Notes: generated by a model not told the origin, from the letters alone. A stretch of DNA of 64,000 nt from Volvariella volvacea V23 (GCA_000349905.1 KB722740.1:1527309-1591308); one strand, 5' to 3'; shown: positions 43,673 through 54,636, counted from the first letter of the stretch. Numbers and translations are program-made.

Positions 43673-45031
43673 ATGGAGATAGGAACTGCAGCATCTATCC
43701 CCAGACAGCCGGAGCCTATTGAAGATCAAAAGTTTCGTCGAGCGATTCTCCCTTACATGCAGCTCATTCGTTGGGATAAGGTAGGTGGGTGTGCCTGTCG
43801 ACGAATTTATGGTCAGGATACATTGTTATGGAAGCCTACAGGAACCTTACTGGTATTTTGGCCGTTTGGTGCGTCTAAGATCATAGCCTCAGATTATTGG
43901 TGCCAATACCGAATCTAGCATGGGGGCTTACTATGGCTGCCTACAGCACCGGTTTGCCTTTCAAGAGTTATATTCGCCTTATGACCCAGTGTCTCTTTGG
44001 AGCATTCATTATTCGAAGCTCTGCTTGTACAGTCAATGACATAATTGACTGGAGGGTGGACGCCAATGTTGGTAAGTATGACTTTACTTCCATGCACTCC
44101 AGAACTGAAATAATATACACCTCGCCTTTTAATAGAGCGAACGAAGGGTCGTCCAATTCCGAGTGGACGAGTCACAATCCGTGCAGCTGCTACCCTACTC
44201 CTCGTGGAGTGGTGTATTGGAGTCGCATTTTTCTACCTTACCATAGGCAACGATCTGGCGTGAGTGCTTGTCTTCCTTCCTCTTTCCCTATAATACTAAA
44301 GCATCCTGCTAGCTATTATTCCTCCTTATTCCAATTATTACCTCTGTGCGTTTTTTCATACGTGGCTCATCCCTTTAGTTGTCCTGACCTGGGTGTTATC
44401 AATTTAGGTTTACCATCTATCCTTTATTAAAGCGAATCACACACTGGCCGCAAGCATGGCTTGGTTTCGCCATGAACTTTGGATTTTTGACTGCTTGGTT
44501 CATGGTAACCGATGCCATCAATACTCTTCTCCTAGTCGTAGGCTTAATAGCTTGCTGGTGGTGAGTTGCTACTTCCTCAAATCGTTTTTTTTTAACTCAA
44601 ATGTTCGGTGCCGTAGCTGGACAATGTACTACGGTAAAGTAGCGACATTCAACCTTCGAGAGCCAACTGACGGTTCATTAGACACCATCTATGCATGTCA
44701 AGATGTACACGACGATGCTAAACTTGGTGTGCGCTCCACGGCTATTTTATTCGGGCAGTGGATCTGCCCCCTTCTTTCCCTGTTTGCCATCATGTTTACC
44801 GTCTTACTGGCAATCGCGGGCTACTTAAACTGCCAAGGGCGCGCATTTTACATCGTTTCAGTATTAGGAACTGCGGTCCATCTATTCTGGCAGATGACCG
44901 CTGTTCAACTGGAAGAACCCGTGAGCTGTGGCTGGACTTTTAAACAAAATGGATCAATGGGAACCATCGTCCTTGTTGGTCTGGCGATAGACTATGTTGA
45001 TAAAGTATGGCTACAGTACAAACCTAGATAG
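43673..45031 (+). CDS. UbiA-family prenyltransferase
   Basis: Seven exons join in frame to TAG 45029-45031, about 312 residues from ATG 43673 (an in-frame ATG at 43622 would add 17 residues). Both Asp-rich, Mg-diphosphate-binding motifs are present: TVNDIIDWRVDANVERTKGRP and YYDTIYACQDVHDDAKLGVRST. Around them lie eight or nine hydrophobic helices. The family joins a polyprenyl diphosphate to an aromatic or other acceptor in a membrane. The second motif resembles COQ2, the ubiquinone enzyme. But the N-terminus is short, with no obvious mitochondrial presequence, so it could equally be a secondary-metabolism UbiA. No biosynthetic partners adjoin it. Its 3' end faces a tRNA-Ala gene 27 bp away. 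Confidence 0.85.
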
Positions 45032-45057
45032 GTGGTGTGGTAAGATATAGAAAAAGT

Positions 45058-45137
45058 GGACACTGTGGGATTTGAACCCACGACCTCACGCACTCTGCTA
45101 ATGCGAAGCGTGCGCGCTACCCCTGTGCCAAGTGCCC
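45058..45137 (-). tRNA. tRNA-Ala (anticodon CGC) with 9-nt intron
   Basis: The minus strand folds as a tRNA: acceptor GGGCACT pairing with AGTGTCC, including the G3:U70 wobble that marks alanine tRNAs; TG at 8-9; D arm GCAC/GCGC with one mismatch; anticodon stem CACGC/GCGTG; T arm GTGGG-TTCAAAT-CCCAC. The D-arm stretch closely resembles known fungal tRNA-Ala. Between anticodon stem halves are 16 nt. The best reading is the loop TTCGCA-T with a 9-nt intron (TTAGCAGAG) after position 37, anticodon CGC for GCG codons. Confidence 0.85.
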
Positions 45138-45577
45138 TTGTCAAGCATCGGCAAGCTGAAAAATATGGAAGGAGTGTAGTATTCCTTGCAAAGAACACAC
45201 TACAAAGACTGGTAGTACTCGATTATGCAACCAATCGGAAATGGTATTGCGTTGTAACTCGTAACCGCAATGGCACTAGCGACGTGAAACCGTCGAGCGG
45301 AAACTATGATACAGGTAGGGAGAGGTGCGCACCATGCACAGATACAAGACGAAGGTAAAGCACAAGGGTATTGTCGCCACTCGTTTGAATGGAACAACCT
45401 GGATAATTCCTGTGCATGAAAACAATACGAAGAAAGTAAGAAATAGGAATAAAAGAGAAAATTTAGCTACTTTGTAAGTGGGAAAGCGTCGATGTTATAT
45501 CTGATACAAGTCATCTCGACGTGCGGGGCCAATTGCCAGCATATCAACACGTTGACAGGGGTGCCAAGATTGAGTAC
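45138..45577. other. Intergenic region
   Basis: Between the tRNA and the 3' end of the WW-domain gene. Short frames only; an A-rich tract at 45420-45470 sits downstream of the WW gene and may mark its 3' end. Confidence 0.4.
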
Positions 45578-46512
45578 TCAAGTTCGTAGCCAGGCTGTTT
45601 TGGCTATCTTCTTAAGTCTCTTCTGCTCCTTGAACCGTTCCTAGTGGGAAAAAAGAGCGAAACATCAGCATATGCGCCTTTTTAAGCGCATATAACGTTC
45701 AAAATACGCACCAAGTCCTTCTTTGAGGGCCTCTTTCTCTTCTTAGTCCCAGCTTCCTCCTCTTCGGCCTCTGCGTTGCGCTGTGCAACTTCCTTCTCCC
45801 AAGCATTTACGTCGAAGTAAAATTCACTCATCCGCTTCATCCTCTCATACTCCGACAAGTGTGTGGGGTCTCTCCCATCAGGCCGGGTAAACTGCCCAGT
45901 CCGAGCATTGAACCTCGCGGTGAATGTCGGACCCAATGCGCCCGACGGAGCTCCGCCGGACGTGGAAATGGATTGCGCAAGCGTGGGATCGAGGTAGGCG
46001 AGAGATGGGTCAATGCCTTGAGCAATCGCAGCAGCCTCGAGTGCGGCCTGCTGAGATGCATAACCGGGGGCAGAAGAAGTCGAAGGGCCCGCCTCTGCTT
46101 GTTCCGGACCACTTGAAGATCCCGGCTGAATGGGGTTCGACCACGTTGTTTCCTGGGTCTCTGTATTATAGAAGTAGTAGGCGTTGTACTGAGGTGACCA
46201 GATGGCTTGCCATGCTCCTGCTGTAGGATGTTGGCCAGACCCTGGTGTGGAGGTCGCTCTTGACTCTGTATTGGCTTCGGATGATGATGGAGTAGACTGC
46301 TTTTCGTTCCCCTTGTCGTCGCTTGACTCGGAATCGCTATCATCGTCCTCCTGATCGGCACTCTTCTCGCGCTGAGTGTCATCTACCGACTTTTCCACCT
46401 TCTCAGTCTGCTCTTTGGCATCAGCGGTGCTTGCTTGTGAATCGTGCGAGGGGCTAGGGGAAGCGAGAGGAGCTTGTTTGAGGCTGGCCTCCTTTTCTGT
46501 TGAACCGGACAT
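45578..46512 (-). CDS. WW-domain nuclear-type protein
   Basis: Exons 46512-45712 and 45640-45578 sum to 864 nt, 287 residues. The start MSGSTEKEA at 46512 is chosen over an upstream in-frame ATG (46590), which would reach almost to the neighbouring USP start. Residues 1-95 are Ser/Asp/Glu-rich and disordered. A WW domain follows (WQAIWSPQYNAYYFYNTETQETTWSNP, residues about 98-124), with both Trp and the central YYFYN strand, which binds proline-rich partners. The C-terminal part (FTARFNARTGQFTRPDGRDP, MKRMSEFYFDVNAWEKEV, KKRKRPSKKDL, then ERFKEQKRLKKIAKTAWLRT) is basic and helical, as in WW proteins of the splicing/transcription machinery. Exact role unknown. Confidence 0.8.
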
Positions 46513-46604
46513 ATTGAGAAAGGGTAAGAAGCGAATTGAAACTCCGATACCAGCAATCTCTACGACGTACCGCCCCGTCCGTATAATCATTCACCTGTAC
46601 CGCC
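46513..46604. promoter_or_regulatory. Short divergent promoter, WW gene and USP gene
   Basis: Only 92 bp separate the two start codons. No TATA box is seen. Both 5' UTRs and core promoters must fit here or overlap, which implies shared regulation; this is inference. Confidence 0.5.
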
Positions 46605-47944
46605 ATGTCCCTTGCATCTGATGCTGAAGTCTCCGGCCATACTCACCAGCCTTTGCCATTACGCTCGGTGTTGAAGCAGTCCTCTGTTGGTGCATCTGCC
46701 CCAGCTACTCCCATTACTTCGCCCACAAATTCCCCCTATATCACTAGAGTTGCATTGCCATCTGTTTCTGCTTCACCAGCACCCGCTATATCATCCTTGG
46801 TATCGGCTTCCACATTGGCTGTCACGTTGACCGGCAATGCGCCTCAGCAATACACATCCCCACCCCCCTTGACCCCTGGGTATACCCCGAAGGTGTCCTT
46901 TGATACCTTTGAGAACCCCGCAGCCTCCATGTTTTCTTTCACGCTATCAGTGAAAACAGATGGGTACAAGCGAACCCGCAGCACAAGAGTCTTTCTCTGC
47001 GCATCAAGTCCTGACGAAAGCGGGAGAGAGGCTTTAGACTGGGCACTTGAATCCCTCGTGCAAGATGGTGACGAGTTGATTGTTTATCGTGGTGTTGACG
47101 AAGACCTGCTCGGTTAGTAGATCCGCGGTACCCTAACGACAGAAGCTCATCTCTCCACCCAGGCAAAGTTGATCATGACACCATGCGTGATGAGGCCCGT
47201 GACCTAATGCGCACAATCCAAGCAAAGAGCGCCGAAGTCGATTCCGATCGGAAGGTCTGCCTCATCATTATGTCTAGTCACGACGGTGCTAACACCCCTT
47301 GCACTCAAGTTATCGTTGATCTTGGAGTATATTCCAGGCAAGATTACTGAAACTCTTGACCGCCTCATTGCCCTCTACCGTCCCGACTCAGTTGTGGTTG
47401 GCACTCGTGGGCGCCGTGCATGGCAAAACATGGGAATGGGCATCGGAATGGGCAGCGTCAGCAAGTATGATGTCGCGCCTGCATTTCTTTTTCCTTTTAC
47501 TGACCCGTGTCGTCATCTAAGGTACTGCCTGTCGCATTCTCCTGTGCCAATTATTGTAGTTCGTCCCGAACGCAAGGTCAAGAAGGCTATCGAGAAACGT
47601 CGAGCTGATCCCAAGAGAGGCAGACACTTTGAAGATGCGTGAGTATTACTTCCACCTCCAAACTTATCCACCCCCTTCCTCATATGTATTTATTCAGTCG
47701 TTCTCGACCCTCGTCTACGCAATTAGTCCAAGTGAAAACGTCAGGCATTTGACCGACCTTCACATACATATTTTATTATTTGTATATAGAGGATGCTATC
47801 ACTTTCTTTCTGGGTACTTTGGGGTGTAATCATGCTTATGTATCTGTCTCTTTAAACAGAGCTCGACCTGGTAACATTCGTTCGCCTCTCTCAAACACCC
47901 GCCAAAGCTTCGCTGGCAACGCTGCCGGCTCTCAAGTTAGCTAG
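46605..47944 (+). CDS. Universal stress protein (USP) domain protein
   Basis: ATG 46605 to TAG 47942-47944, five exons; introns start at 47113, 47255, 47469 and about 47641, all joining in frame. An N-terminal ~115 residues are Ser/Pro/Thr-rich. The USP fold follows: RVFLCASSPDESGREALDWALESLVQDGDELIVYR, then LSLILEYIPGKITETLDRLIALYRPDSVVVGTRGR and the nucleotide-binding loop region GMGIGMGSVSKYCLSHSPVPIIVVRPERKVKK. This layout is a conserved fungal USP protein; USP domains often bind ATP and are linked to stress responses. The last intron (about 220 nt) is long for this genome, so the last exon boundary is less certain. Divergent from the WW gene. Confidence 0.85.
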
Positions 47945-48622
47945 GACCCGCTAAGCCTGTAATTGCAGGAACCCCTTCAATTCTGGGCTCGAACACCCTA
48001 TATCTCCTCAACATTCGCGATTTAGACGGGCGATGTCTGCGTCTATCCATGGTTTGTTGTTTTTCTATAGGCCAAGTGTAAACCTTTGCACTTGGATTTT
48101 GATACCAAGGCGGCCATTCTTCCTGGCTGGGCTTTCATCCGTGCTTATGTAGCCCCCTCCTACAATCGTTTCTCTTCCTATTTTGGCTATTTAACCTCCT
48201 CCATCTAGTATGATGATTTGAAAGAATAAAACCCAACGAAGCTGAGCCTATGCCGTTAGTCGATAAATCAATATACTGCTTAAACCATTTGTGAGAAATT
48301 TGATTTGCTATGTTTCCTGTGCGAGAATTGGTGGTGTTGGTTATTGATCAACCAGTACTAGGTTGCGGTCTTGTGAGCTGACAATGGGCTAGACTCGGTG
48401 CAGATCTAGCATCCCCTGTCATCCCTCCTTATTGTATGATCAAGGACACTGACTTCGAGATGCTCGGTGGCACGCTGAGCACCTATTGTTAAGATGAATA
48501 CACGCGTTGCAGTTGCGTATTATCATACAAGTCCCGTCTTTCTGCATCAAGTCCTCTATGCGCGCTTCAGGGGCTATTAAGCGGCTAACTACGTACCTCA
48601 TTCCAAACCCACCACCGCGACT
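47945..48622. other. Intergenic region
   Basis: 678 bp of 3' and promoter sequence; nothing recognised. Confidence 0.4.
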
Positions 48623-49108
48623 ATGGCAGTGACTGGACCCCCCAACGCAGCCAATGTCAGCGGAAATATCACGCGAAAAACGCTCGAAAAGGGGAGGTCG
48701 TAAGAACAAGACGGAGGAACAGCTAAAGTTGGATTTTGAGGACGTGTTGCTTATTGTGATGATTTTATTCATTGTCTGCCAAGGGCCCGGGGTCGGATTG
48801 TGGAACTGCCGGTTCAAGCAGTCGCTGGTCAGGATGAAATAGTTGATGGTGTATCGTCACCCGGAACATCCTTTGGCGGACAATCTCGAAGTAGCATAGT
48901 TTTTGAGGCTGATGCTGGTGGTCTGACGGTGCTTCCTGAGGGCATTACAAGACCCGAGAAGAGACTTAGGAAAGCTCGTGGAGGGGGAAGAAGTGAAGAA
49001 GCACGTCAGAGAAGACGCAAAGAATATGTGAACCACGTACGCGAGAGCTCAAGGTATGACTGTGAGCCGACATTCAGAAGGGATAGCCTGGTCGGCTGCA
49101 GTCCTTAG
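48623..49108 (+). CDS. Small basic hypothetical protein
   Basis: Exons 48623-48696 and 48784-49108 (donor GTCGTA, acce­ptor AAG) join in frame to 399 nt, 132 residues: MAVTGPPNAANVSGNITRKT, then ARGRIVELPVQAVAGQDEIV, SSIVFEADAGGLTVLPEGIT and a strongly basic end RPEKRLRKARGGGRSEEARQRRRKEYVNHVRES. A further intron from about 49054 (donor GTATGA, acceptor TAG) would replace the last residues. I do not recognise the family. The basic tail suggests nucleic-acid or nuclear association, but that is only composition. A different frame in the first exon (from ATG 48654) is open for 62 codons but does not join the second exon. Confidence 0.45.
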
Positions 49109-49430
49109 GAAACTCCAATGTAGAAGACAGTGTTAGTTTATGAGCGTCCTGATTTCCAGATATCCAATAACAATTAATTGCGTTTGCCAACTCGTTATGT
49201 GTTACATAGGACCATGGTGCAGACCTGAGTAGGAAAGAATCAGCGGTATAGATCTATCATAGGAGCATGTAAGGGGAATACAAAGACACTAGTCAACTAT
49301 AGTGTGCCCATAGAGTGAATATTACAACCGTAATAAATACCCTAGATATCCGAAGGAGCTAGGTAGTAAGCAAGGTAAGCATATAACCCGTACGCAAAAA
49401 CAAGGTATGAAGCATGGATCACGAGGCAAT
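49109..49430. other. Intergenic, convergent 3' ends
   Basis: 322 bp between convergent genes; nothing recognised. Confidence 0.4.
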
Positions 49431-51228
49431 TCAGTCATCGATATCGTCTGCAATGCGGGTATCAGGGAAGGGAGGATGAGCCAGCGATTCATACAGGGCA
49501 AGAACCAAACTATAACTCGATATTACCTGGATCCGTCTTGAAAGCATCCATAGGCTTGCGCACAATCGTCGCCCCCGTCAAGGCATTCTGCTTCTGCTTG
49601 CCCTTATCAGGGCTGCCATTAGCCACGTCCGTCGACGAACCCCTGAACCGCAACCACCGAGTCTATGCCCATTCCAATTATAAACGATAATACTCAAACA
49701 GGGTTAGGATATAGGCACACACCGGTTGTGGCGTAGCTCTAGCTGAAGGGTCTCCACTGATCCGCTGGTCGATCATGTCGTTGGCATTGTTGGCCGCTTC
49801 CAACGCAGCAACACCCGGCACGACCACGACCTCCATTTCTTCCCCATCTTCGTCTCTCTTTATCGCGGTTGTCGAGCCCTGTTCCTGAGTTTGCACAGAG
49901 GCCCGTGTCCGCGGCCGGCTGAGGTTCCGTTCGCTCGCGCTGAAGAAGGGGTTCTCGGGGTGTATTCTTATCCGACTCGTTGTTTTGTTGGCGGTGGAGT
50001 TATTGGACCTCTGTGATCTTCGAGAAGCGATGCGACGTATTACTGGGGGCAACCATCCGCGCTACGTTCCAAAGGGAAACGAGACCAAAAATACAATTGC
50101 AGTCATGATCGTGGAGCACATCGTCGAACGCGGGCAGAGCACACGAGGGAGAGGGAGGAGGGGGAAACAATAGGACAGGACATTGGACACTGCGCTGGAG
50201 CTTGAATTGTACTTGTGTACGTACCTTGCGAAGCACAGCTTCTTCCGCACGTTGCTCCTCCGCAATTTCTTCATCAGTTTTCGGCGTTGCTGCTATCTGT
50301 GGGGGTTTTGAAGAGAATCCCAAAAAGTACATAAGCGCCTGAGCGCGCGAGGGACGTGCAGGCTGCTGTGCCAGCGGTGCTGGTGGTGGTTGCGGTTGTG
50401 GAGGAGTCATGGGCTAGGTGACGGTAGGGTGGTAAAGAAGAAGAGGAAAGTCGTTTGCACAAAAAAAAGGAAGCGGACTAGAATCAGCCTCACGGCACAT
50501 GCTTTGTTGAAGGGTTTCGAAAGGATGGAAGGAGCGAGGAAAGAAGGCTGGATACAGGGTTCATGTATACAATCGTGGGTGTTCACTCACCTCGCCATCT
50601 TCGTCCTCGTCGTCATTAGGGGTTGGTGGGGCACTATTACCATGCACGTTACTCGTGCTGCGATTCAGTCCCCTCCTGCGGAGCCAATCTTTTGTGCTAG
50701 CACCGGTTCTTGATAAGGAAGAGGTGATGATATGAGAGCCATTGTTAATGCCGCTTTTGATACTTTGGGTGTCCTCGCGATCGTGACCATCTCGAATATC
50801 CAGAGTGACCACAATTCCTGTCCGCATCCTTGCTTCGAAGAAATTCCGGATAAGGACGCTCTGCAGCGAGGTATCATTCTTCCAGAAGCGAACCTTGGAA
50901 AAGGTACCAGATTCTGGAGGGTTTTCGATGAATATACGGAGTTGCGAAGTGCGCAGTTTTAGAGTATTGAGCTCGAGTATAGCCTCGAGAGTCGCGTAAT
51001 CTAGCGTGGCGAGTTGAATGGGTGAAATTGAAAATTTCCTGGACCATCCATGACGTCTGTGCAGGGGATCAGTGGAGGGATCAGCGATCTGAAGCTTCGA
51101 CCTAGAGAGGATGCATTTGTAAATACTTACAATGCAACACAGTTTAGGTAGCCGTCCACATGGCCATCATGCTGTCCAATAAGCGATTTGTTACTTGGGA
51201 CCCGCTGGAGGTCGTCGGTAGACGCCAT
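49431..51228 (-). CDS. Hypothetical protein, six exons, function unknown
   Basis: Exons 51228-51131, 51056-50591, 50413-50225, 50010-49723, 49662-49527 and 49447-49431 add up to 1194 nt, 397 residues, in one frame. The first ~140 residues look folded (LIGQHDGHVDGYLNCVALR, IQLATLDYATLEAILELNT, QLRIFIENPPESGTFSKVRFW). The rest is low complexity: Ser/Arg-rich, an acidic patch DDEDEDGE, a Pro/Gln-rich run, a short conserved-looking RAQALMYFLGFSSKPP, a long disordered middle, and a C-terminal WLRFRGSST, GATIVRKPMDAF, ending in DPDDIDD. The clean exon arithmetic supports a real gene. I do not recognise the family. The last exon is 17 nt. Confidence 0.6.
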
Positions 51229-51708
51229 TGCGCAGTGGGCTTAGAGCTGGAACTAGAGGGGGTCGACGAAGAAATGGGCGGCGGATAGGAAAATTATTGG
51301 TACGCAGACTACACAGCATGGCAACCCCTCCCTTGCATCGTTGTCCGGGGCGAGGCGGAAGCCAAATGCTGTTACCATGAGGCCGGTTGCCTGAATAGGT
51401 GCGATATCACTTGCCAAATCCATCGAGCCTGACTTACCCCCCAGCGCTGCTTCGCTCGCAGATGATGCAACGGCAAACAATCCTTGAGGAGTACAGGCTT
51501 ACATTTCAGACACACCAACGAGAACATCACAATAATATCACACAAAGGGCTAACCACTGCCTGTGACGAACCTCAGAGCATCATTCCGAAGGGATGGTCA
51601 TGATGAATAAATTGGGAGAGCGTTTTGCAGGCATGTCATACGAGGGGATGTAGTGATATGCATATGAATGGCATGTATGAGGGGTGAAGAAATACAGAGA
51701 ATCCCAAT
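51229..51708. other. Intergenic region
   Basis: 480 bp between the hypothetical gene start and the 3' end of RPL31, both on the minus strand. A 75-codon frame (51253-51480) is unsupported. Confidence 0.4.
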
Positions 51709-52297
51709 TTACTCCGCATCGACAACGGTGGTTTGTAGGCCCTAAGTTCTGTCGTGAGACGGGTAATCACATAGCTAAGGTGGACGCCCACCTTGAACGA
51801 TGTCACAGGGACATACGATGCGTATGTGAACAGCTTCTCCTTGGCGTTCTCCTCGTCGTTTCGTTTTCCTAAAGCACCAGCATTAGTCCAATCATGCCTC
51901 CCCAACAATCCCAAAATCCAACATACGCTCGAGCTTGACCCGGATACGGTGTGGAACGGACTTGATTCCCTGAGACCAGAGCGCCTCGTTGAGTTTGGGG
52001 TCAATCCGGACATCTTGAGTACCCATCGCCTTTTGTGCAAAATCCACCACCGACTTCACCGCCCAGGGTGCCCGCTTCTTGAAGGAGCGGCCATGTACGC
52101 GTTTGTGCAGGTGGACGGTGTATTCACGGGTGACGACGTCCTGGAGGGCGGAGCGAGTCTTGCCAGACTAGACGCGATAAATCAGTGCTGCGTCGATATC
52201 TGCGCAGAGGAGACCAACCTTTTTCTTGGTTGCCGCGGGTGCCTACACACACGGGATCAGCGAACGGCGTTGCAGCAGCATAAGGAGCGCATACCAT
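51709..52297 (-). CDS. RPL31: Ribosomal protein eL31
   Basis: Start ATG 52297-52295 is an exon of just three coding bases; the second exon is 52242-52219 (APAATKKK). Further exons give [94 protein letters not shown], ending TVVDAE and TAA at 51711-51709. The total is 125 residues, the usual eL31 length. It is a component of the large cytosolic ribosomal subunit near the exit tunnel. At least four introns in a 589-bp gene, typical of basidiomycete ribosomal protein genes. Exon reading on this strand is in conflict with larger open frames on both strands, which are shadows. Confidence 0.93.
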
Positions 52298-52728
52298 GTC
52301 TTGAGGATGGTGATGTCGATGTGCAGAGGTGGAGTGCCCGACGGTTGTTTGGTGAAAATCTGTCGTGTAAACAAGATAAGGTTCGGTGTGGCTTGCAGTG
52401 GACCGGGAGTGGCCGAGCGCATTGCAGGCGGTCCGGAAGGCACCGAAGCCAGGAACATCAAGCGGCTAAATTTGGGAGAGTGTTTGGTTTAGCATGGTTC
52501 GGTGGGAACTGGCCTGCATCTTGCGGCGACACACAAACTCCACCAAGAGTGGAAGCGCCTTTGTCCCCAGGACCCATTTGGGTGGTTGTTTGTCCCTTTT
52601 TGTTCCCGTTTGGGCCATGTCTTCCTGGGCCTTGATCACTTCGAATGGAAAATGCCAATCTGCATTCACGTTTTCCCTGCCGGCATTTTCTCGAGACTGG
52701 GCGAGTCTTAGCCCACTAACGGAAAAGA
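52298..52728. other. Divergent promoter region, RPL31 and CFEM gene
   Basis: Shared upstream region of about 550 bp. The only clear core element is the TATA box of the CFEM gene. Open frames here (52226-52850) are unsupported. Confidence 0.45.
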
Positions 52729-52736
52729 TATAAAAG
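52729..52736 (+). promoter_or_regulatory. TATA box of CFEM gene
   Basis: TATAAAAG 115 bp upstream of the CFEM start codon, followed by a long CT-rich leader, a common arrangement in strongly expressed fungal genes. Confidence 0.6.
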
Positions 52737-52850
52737 CCCTCCGTTCCCCACAATCTGAACCAACTCGCCCTTTGAGTTTCACTGCCACCTCCTCGCGCTC
52801 CACCGCCCTCCTTCCTTCGTTCACCCAACGCACCTCGCTTTACGTCCATC

Positions 52851-53477
52851 ATGCGCTTCTCCGCTGCTGCCCTTGCCTTGTTCGGCGCCGCTGTCTCTGT
52901 CTCGGCTTCAGTCCTCTCTGCTCGTCAGCTTCCTGGTATGTCATCGCGCGCCTTTTCACGTCTTACAATGTCCCTTACGCCATGCAGATTGCTCCATGCC
53001 ATGCATCGCCAACGCGCCAACCGATCCATGCGCCACCTCGGACAATGCTTGCCTGTGCAGAAACGAAAACTTTATTGAGCAGACAACCGTTTGCATCATG
53101 CAAACTTGCCAGGGCGATGATCTCCAAAATGCCCTTGCTGCTGCTCAGGAGATGTGCCGGCTTGTCGTAAGTCGCTGGTCAGCTATATGCGCATACATCG
53201 TGCTCAAATCATCTCCACAGGGCGTTACTCTGACTAGTACCCCCACACTTCCAAGCGAGACCGGATCCTCGAGCGAGTCGTGAGTAGATTTAGTCGAACA
53301 GTGTCGAACGCACTCTCATCCATGAACCCAGGGCCTCCGAAACCCCCGAGAGCTCGGAGACTTCAGCTTCGGAGACAGCAGATAACGCCCAGGAGACAGA
53401 CAATTCTGCTGCAACTCTCAAGACTAGCGCCTTCGCTGGCCTTGCTGCTGTTGGTCTCGCCGCCCTCGCACTCTAAT
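52851..53477 (+). CDS. CFEM-domain GPI-anchored cell-surface protein
   Basis: Starts MRFSAAALALFGAAVSVSAS, a signal peptide. The spliced CFEM domain holds eight Cys in the family spacing (PDCSMPCIANA, PCATSDNACLCRNENF, VCIMQTCQG, EMC). The Asp of SDNACLC corresponds to the residue that coordinates haem iron in Candida CFEM proteins. A Ser/Thr/Glu-rich stalk follows (SETPESSETSASETADNAQE) and the protein ends with a hydrophobic GPI-signal-like tail (TSAFAGLAAVGLAALAL), stop TAA 53475-53477. Four exons join in frame. CFEM proteins sit on the plasma membrane or wall and act in haem/iron capture or host interaction; which applies here is unknown. Confidence 0.9.
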
Positions 53478-54630
53478 CCCTGAATGATACCCTCTTCATG
53501 TCGTTCTTTAACCTTATCATTTCGTTGTAATACCCCCAAAACATCAGTTACCCCGGTTTCGAACATGTAGGCGTTTTAGCGCCAGTTTTCTCCCTCAGTG
53601 GAGCGTGTAGCATGGTCTGCAGGTATTTGCACTTTTTAGAGTACATTACTTCGACTTCAATAAACTCATTTGGACTTCGGATATCATGGGAGCGTGTTGA
53701 GTGATGTCTCAGAAACTCAGATAAGCTGGAGAACTTGGCACCGTGCATGTCAGAACAGGATCAGATTGGTGAGAAGATTGCGTTGGATCGTGTTGGCAAC
53801 CATATGCACGCCTCGTTTCGTGCCGTCACACGGGCGATCCTTTCCATCTACTTCCCCATTGTGGGCATCTGTGGGCATGGACGATGCGAGTTGATGCACC
53901 CTCAAAGTCCATGACGGAAGTCTGATACTACCCCGATTGACAGTAAGTAACACTGTACCCGACGAAGAGACCCGCTCCGCACACAATGCAGGCGCATCAA
54001 TCAACCCACCGCAAAAAATCTGGCTAATGAATGAGGTTGGGCAAGTTGCTGTCGGCTAAGCGGAAGTTTTTTACCCTCTCATTTCCGATCACGAGTGAAA
54101 TTTCCGATCTGCTTGTTTGCTTTAGGCGCCCAAGATCCACTTGCAAGATCTGCGAGGGACCTATCGGTCAGTCGGTTCCCGAGAGGCCGCGCGGTGGTGA
54201 CAATGACAATTGGGACTGTCCAGAGTTGTGTCAAAGCGTCCGGTAGTGTGGACTTTTGTGCCAATGTTGGTGATCCCTCGTATCTACAGGTGTAACTGAA
54301 CCGTGTATATGATGCCCAGATGCACAAGAGCTTCCCGAGCGCCATTCACCACCGTGCGCAGCAGAAGTCGTTCTGCGGATTGGAGCTAATGACCTGTCGA
54401 TGACCTCAGTGGTAGGTTCCTATTCCGTGGTGGACGGTTGGAAAGTCGACTACATCTGGGAAAAGAGAGCTGGAATAGTAGGCGTTGGGGTCATCTGGTG
54501 TTGGGCACATGACCACGTTTTGGTGCTTCGAAGAATCTAAAGCTAATATGTTCACTCCTGAGTACGGGACGAGCACAGGGTGGGACTGGCACTTTAGGGG
54601 TTTGTGGGAGTGTTGTGGTGCTCTGTGAGG
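53478..54630. other. Intergenic region
   Basis: About 1.15 kb. Small frames on both strands (53548-54345, 54406-54690) have no recognisable content. No gene is supported. Confidence 0.45.
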
Positions 54631-54636
54631 TATAAG
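54631..54636 (+). promoter_or_regulatory. TATA box of alcohol dehydrogenase gene
   Basis: TATAAG 80 bp above the start codon. Confidence 0.45.

Noticed and set aside
51793..52635. 280-codon plus-strand open frame over RPL31.
   Set aside because: It is the antisense shadow of the RPL31 exons and promoter, whose product is certain on the minus strand.
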